Source of the DNA: CAZKUN01 sp964555935
GTDB lineage: Bacteria > Armatimonadota > Zipacnadia > Zipacnadales > VGFC01
DNA length: 8,239 bases
Assembly: GCA_964555935.1 (NCBI GenBank)
Contig: CAZKUN010000341.1
Location: 1 to 8,239, forward strand
Direction of reading: 5' to 3'
In this document: one piece after another, positions 6,588 to 8,239 of the stretch
Position numbering within the stretch: position 1 is the first letter of the stretch
How the letters are laid out: the number at the start of each line of letters is the position of its first letter
Position numbers and translations under genes: made by a program
The notes under the pieces: model-generated
Database searches by the model: none
What the model was told of the DNA's origin: nothing
Seen by the model: the letters and a program-made list of their open reading frames with translations, nothing else

Positions 6588-7331
6588 TCAGAACCAATCG
6601 GTCAGCATCCGGAGATGCCACTCGGCCAGCGACGCCTCGACGAAGTAGATTCTGTTGATCGCCTCACCCGTTTCACCGGGCTCCAATCTCCCTAATGAAG
6701 GGGCCGCATGAATACAGCTATACTCCATATTCTGGAAGAGGAATAGTGTCGGCTTGGAGGCCGTGGCGACGAGTCGCGTCCCATCGCGCGACACCACCGC
6801 CAGCCAGCCCTCGAGGTCGAGCTCCTCGGGTGTCGCGCGGAAGTTGTGGACGAATGGGATCTCGCTTCCCGGCGGCTGGCCCTCCACGCTGTAGAGCTGG
6901 ATCGTTGCCCGGCGACTGAACTTGCGGGGGACCTCAACGAGACGCTTGAACTCGCCCCCCACCCGGCACCAGTGGCGAACGCACTCGTGATCACGAACGG
7001 ACGGGCCACCGACGTTGAAGCAGTTGAACGCCAGGCTGTTCGCCCACGTGCGGTCACTCTCATTGGTCAGCTTCACGTGGATGTCGATGACATCATCGTA
7101 TGGCGTCAGAGTGATCGCGTAGGAGAGTTCGTTCTCCAAACGAGCCGTCTGAAGCCATGCCCCGTCGTCGAGCGCCTCCCACTTCGGCTCGACCGAGCCA
7201 AACCAGATCGCCCGCGCAGCATCGCCGATCGATTCCGGGATGCCCAGATGGAAGCGCTCGTTCTCGAAGGCAGGCACGTCGCTGGCCCCGACGGACATCT
7301 GCTTAGGTACAGGGGTGAGTGTGATCGGCAT
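6588..7331 (-). CDS. Uncharacterised 247-residue protein, probably beta-rich
   Basis: I do not recognise this family with confidence. The sequence has no signal peptide or membrane segment, so it is predicted to be cytoplasmic. It is rich in alternating hydrophobic beta-strand patterns (SYAITLTPYDDVIDIHVKLTN at about 70-90, ATIQLYSVEG at 142-151, GWLAVVSRDGTRLVATASK at 175-193, INRIYFVEASLAEWH at 225-239). It has many conserved-looking aromatics and a Cys/His-rich middle (CFNVGG, RDHECVRHWC at about 104-122). The strand-rich layout and the final strand-then-LAEW end vaguely recall the mutarotase-like super-sandwich fold, but this is a guess. The ATG at 7331 is one base after the TAG of the FGE-like gene, and its GGAGGTG site (7339-7345) overlaps the end of that gene, so translation is probably coupled. 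The coupling suggests a functional link with the FGE-like protein. Confidence 0.85.
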   Translation of the reverse strand: MPITLTPVPKQMSVGASDVPAFENERFHLGIPESIGDAARAIWFGSVEPKWEALDDGAWLQTARLENELSYAITLTPYDDVIDIHVKLTNESDRTWANSLAFNCFNVGGPSVRDHECVRHWCRVGGEFKRLVEVPRKFSRRATIQLYSVEGQPPGSEIPFVHNFRATPEELDLEGWLAVVSRDGTRLVATASKPTLFLFQNMEYSCIHAAPSLGRLEPGETGEAINRIYFVEASLAEWHLRMLTDWF

Positions 7332-7332
7332 G

Positions 7333-8118
7333 CTAACCCACCTCCTTCGCGCAGCGGAAGCCGTAGAAGTTCGCTGCGTTGTTGTCGTTGCCGTTCATGT
7401 TGCGAGCCGCCGCGCGGAGGTTCAGGACCTCCGAGGTCATCCAGCAACCACCTCGCAGGCCGCCGTGGGGCTTCGGGGGGTCGGCGCACCACTCGGCCAC
7501 ATTGCCGCACATGTCCATCACGCCGTAGGGGCTCGCGCCTTTCGGATGGGCATCGACCGGAGCGATCCTCGGACCGGCCGGCGTGGCCTCCGGGTTCCAC
7601 CGCAGAGCCTCCGGGTCAAACTCGTTGCCCCACGGGAAGGTCAGCCCCTCTTCCCCACGCGCCGCCTTCTCCCATTCGTCTTCGGTCGGGAGTCGCTTGT
7701 CGGCCCATTCGCAATACGCCAACGCGTCGGCTCGGTTGACGGAAATGACGGGGTAATCCAGGAGCCGTTCCAGCGTCTCTCTCGGACGCCAATAGCCCGG
7801 TTCCTTGTAGCCGGTCGCCTTGCAGAACTCCGCGTATTGGCGGTTGGTGATGGGGTATTTGTCCATCAAGAACGCCGGCAGATCGACTTCGCGCTGGGGC
7901 ATTTCCCCCTCCAGCCAAGTCACGTGGTAACCATGTTCGGCGGCGATCTCATCTGCCTGCTCGGGCGTCGTGCCAATGAGGCACTTGCCGGCCGGAATCT
8001 CGATCATCTCCGCCTCCTGAGCGGCGGCGGGCGGAACGCTGAACCGCGCCACAACAACGCCTGCCGCGGCGACCGTCCCGGTGGCTTTGATCCATTCGCG
8101 TCGAGTCAGATCGGTCAA
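7333..8118 (-). CDS. Tat-exported formylglycine-generating-enzyme-like (SUMF1/FGE-sulfatase fold) protein lacking the catalytic cysteines
   Basis: The product is 261 residues when started at the TTG at 8118. A twin-arginine signal comes first: TRREWIK (residues 5-11), the hydrophobic stretch TVAAAGVVVA, and a likely cleavage site after PPAAA (about 33). The mature part is a full FGE-sulfatase domain: MIEIPAGKCLIGT (38-50), FLMDKYPITNRQYAEFC (83-99), GYWRP, YPVISVNRADALAYCEWADK, RLPTEDEWEKAARG (142-154), FPWGNE, GASPYGVMDMCGNVAEW (194-210), LRGGCW (221-226) and the terminal NFYGFRCAK. In true FGEs two cysteines follow the GGSYM segment and bind copper to oxidise sulfatase cysteines. The equivalent positions here appear to be Thr228 and Asn233, so sulfatase maturation is unlikely. 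Other members of this fold act as iron enzymes, binding proteins or variable-receptor domains. It is the first gene of the operon seen in the window. Confidence 0.88.
   Translation of the reverse strand: MTDLTRREWIKATGTVAAAGVVVARFSVPPAAAQEAEMIEIPAGKCLIGTTPEQADEIAAEHGYHVTWLEGEMPQREVDLPAFLMDKYPITNRQYAEFCKATGYKEPGYWRPRETLERLLDYPVISVNRADALAYCEWADKRLPTEDEWEKAARGEEGLTFPWGNEFDPEALRWNPEATPAGPRIAPVDAHPKGASPYGVMDMCGNVAEWCADPPKPHGGLRGGCWMTSEVLNLRAAARNMNGNDNNAANFYGFRCAKEVG
7339..7345 (-). promoter_or_regulatory. Ribosome binding site inside the end of the FGE-like gene
   Basis: Read on the minus strand this is GGAGGTG, seven bases long, ending eight bag-length-free positions before the ATG: the spacer is 7332-7338, seven bases. 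It lies within the last codons (Lys-Glu-Val-Gly-stop) of the upstream gene, which fits translational coupling. Confidence 0.75.
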
Positions 8119-8239
8119 ACGAACACCTCCTATACACTGCTGATTCAGCTTCGCCAGGCCCGCATCCGGAGCCTCCATCATCCCGAGCCCGTACCGAAGT
8201 CTCAGGATTGGCGTCTGATCGGCGAGCTGAGGGAGCACG
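8119..8239 (-). other. Upstream leader of the operon, no gene assigned
   Basis: These 121 bases precede the FGE-like start. All I can support is the ribosome binding site at 8124-8130. Two minus-strand frames remain open to the edge, and the third stops early, so the end of an unseen upstream gene is possible. A TGTATA at about 8130-8136 overlaps the ribosome site and has no matching -35 box, so I do not call a promoter. Confidence 0.35.
8124..8130 (-). promoter_or_regulatory. Ribosome binding site deciding the TTG start of the FGE-like gene
   Basis: GGAGGTG on the minus strand lies five bases before the TTG at 8118-8116, and the next residues (TDLTRREWIK) place the twin arginines at the usual distance from an N-terminus. 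The same frame stays open upstream to the window edge, but those codons look non-coding by comparison. Confidence 0.75.

Noticed and set aside
6846..7739. Long plus-strand frame (297 codons) over the 247-residue and FGE-like genes
   Set aside because: It lies antisense to two supported genes, shows no domain and is proline/arginine-rich in its second half.
8124..8140. TGTATA as a -10 promoter box before the FGE-like gene
   Set aside because: It overlaps the ribosome binding site region and no -35 element is found at the right spacing.
8116..8238. Start of the FGE-like gene at the GTG near the window edge
   Set aside because: That would place about 40 residues before the twin-arginine motif. 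The TTG at 8118 has a strong ribosome site and puts the motif at the N-terminus.

Overview
The window is GC-rich, gene-dense bacterial DNA with no RNA genes, mobile elements or CRISPR that I can see. Its gene families (a FecR-domain protein, large secreted proteins built from carboxypeptidase-regulatory-like modules, a Tat-exported formylglycine-generating-enzyme-like protein) and its mostly strong Shine-Dalgarno sites suggest a diderm bacterium of the planctomycete/PVC type or an environmental candidate phylum with similar gene content. That assignment is inference; there is no phylogenetic marker gene here.

Layout. On the plus strand (1-2096) lie the 3' part of a FecR-domain gene whose beginning is outside the window, a possible small basic protein (1360-1551), and a two-helix membrane protein (1731-2096). 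On the minus strand (2227-8118) lie five genes: read in transcription order, an FGE-like protein with a Tat signal (TTG start at 8118), a 247-residue protein of unknown function, a 7-module secreted beta-sandwich repeat protein, its 5-module paralogue, and, after a gap of about 190 bases, a short flavodoxin. The two blocks converge at 2097-2226, where two inverted repeats sit; the second is a plausible two-way terminator.

The first four minus-strand genes look like one operon. The gaps are 1, about 38 and about 42 bases, and the first junction has its ribosome binding site inside the upstream gene. Three of the four products carry export signals (one Tat, two Sec), so the cluster appears to build something in the cell envelope. 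The FGE-like protein lacks both catalytic cysteines of true sulfatase-activating enzymes, so it is more likely a binding or structural protein than a sulfatase maturase. The two large proteins are tandem paralogues that also share nearly identical DNA around their translation starts.

The most notable points are the cysteine-less Tat-exported FGE fold with an AAC-rich C-terminal tail (resembling, but not shown to be, a diversity-generating retroelement target), the module gain or loss between the tandem paralogues, and the unassigned 247-residue protein in the same operon. I found no decisive evidence for a wholly new system.
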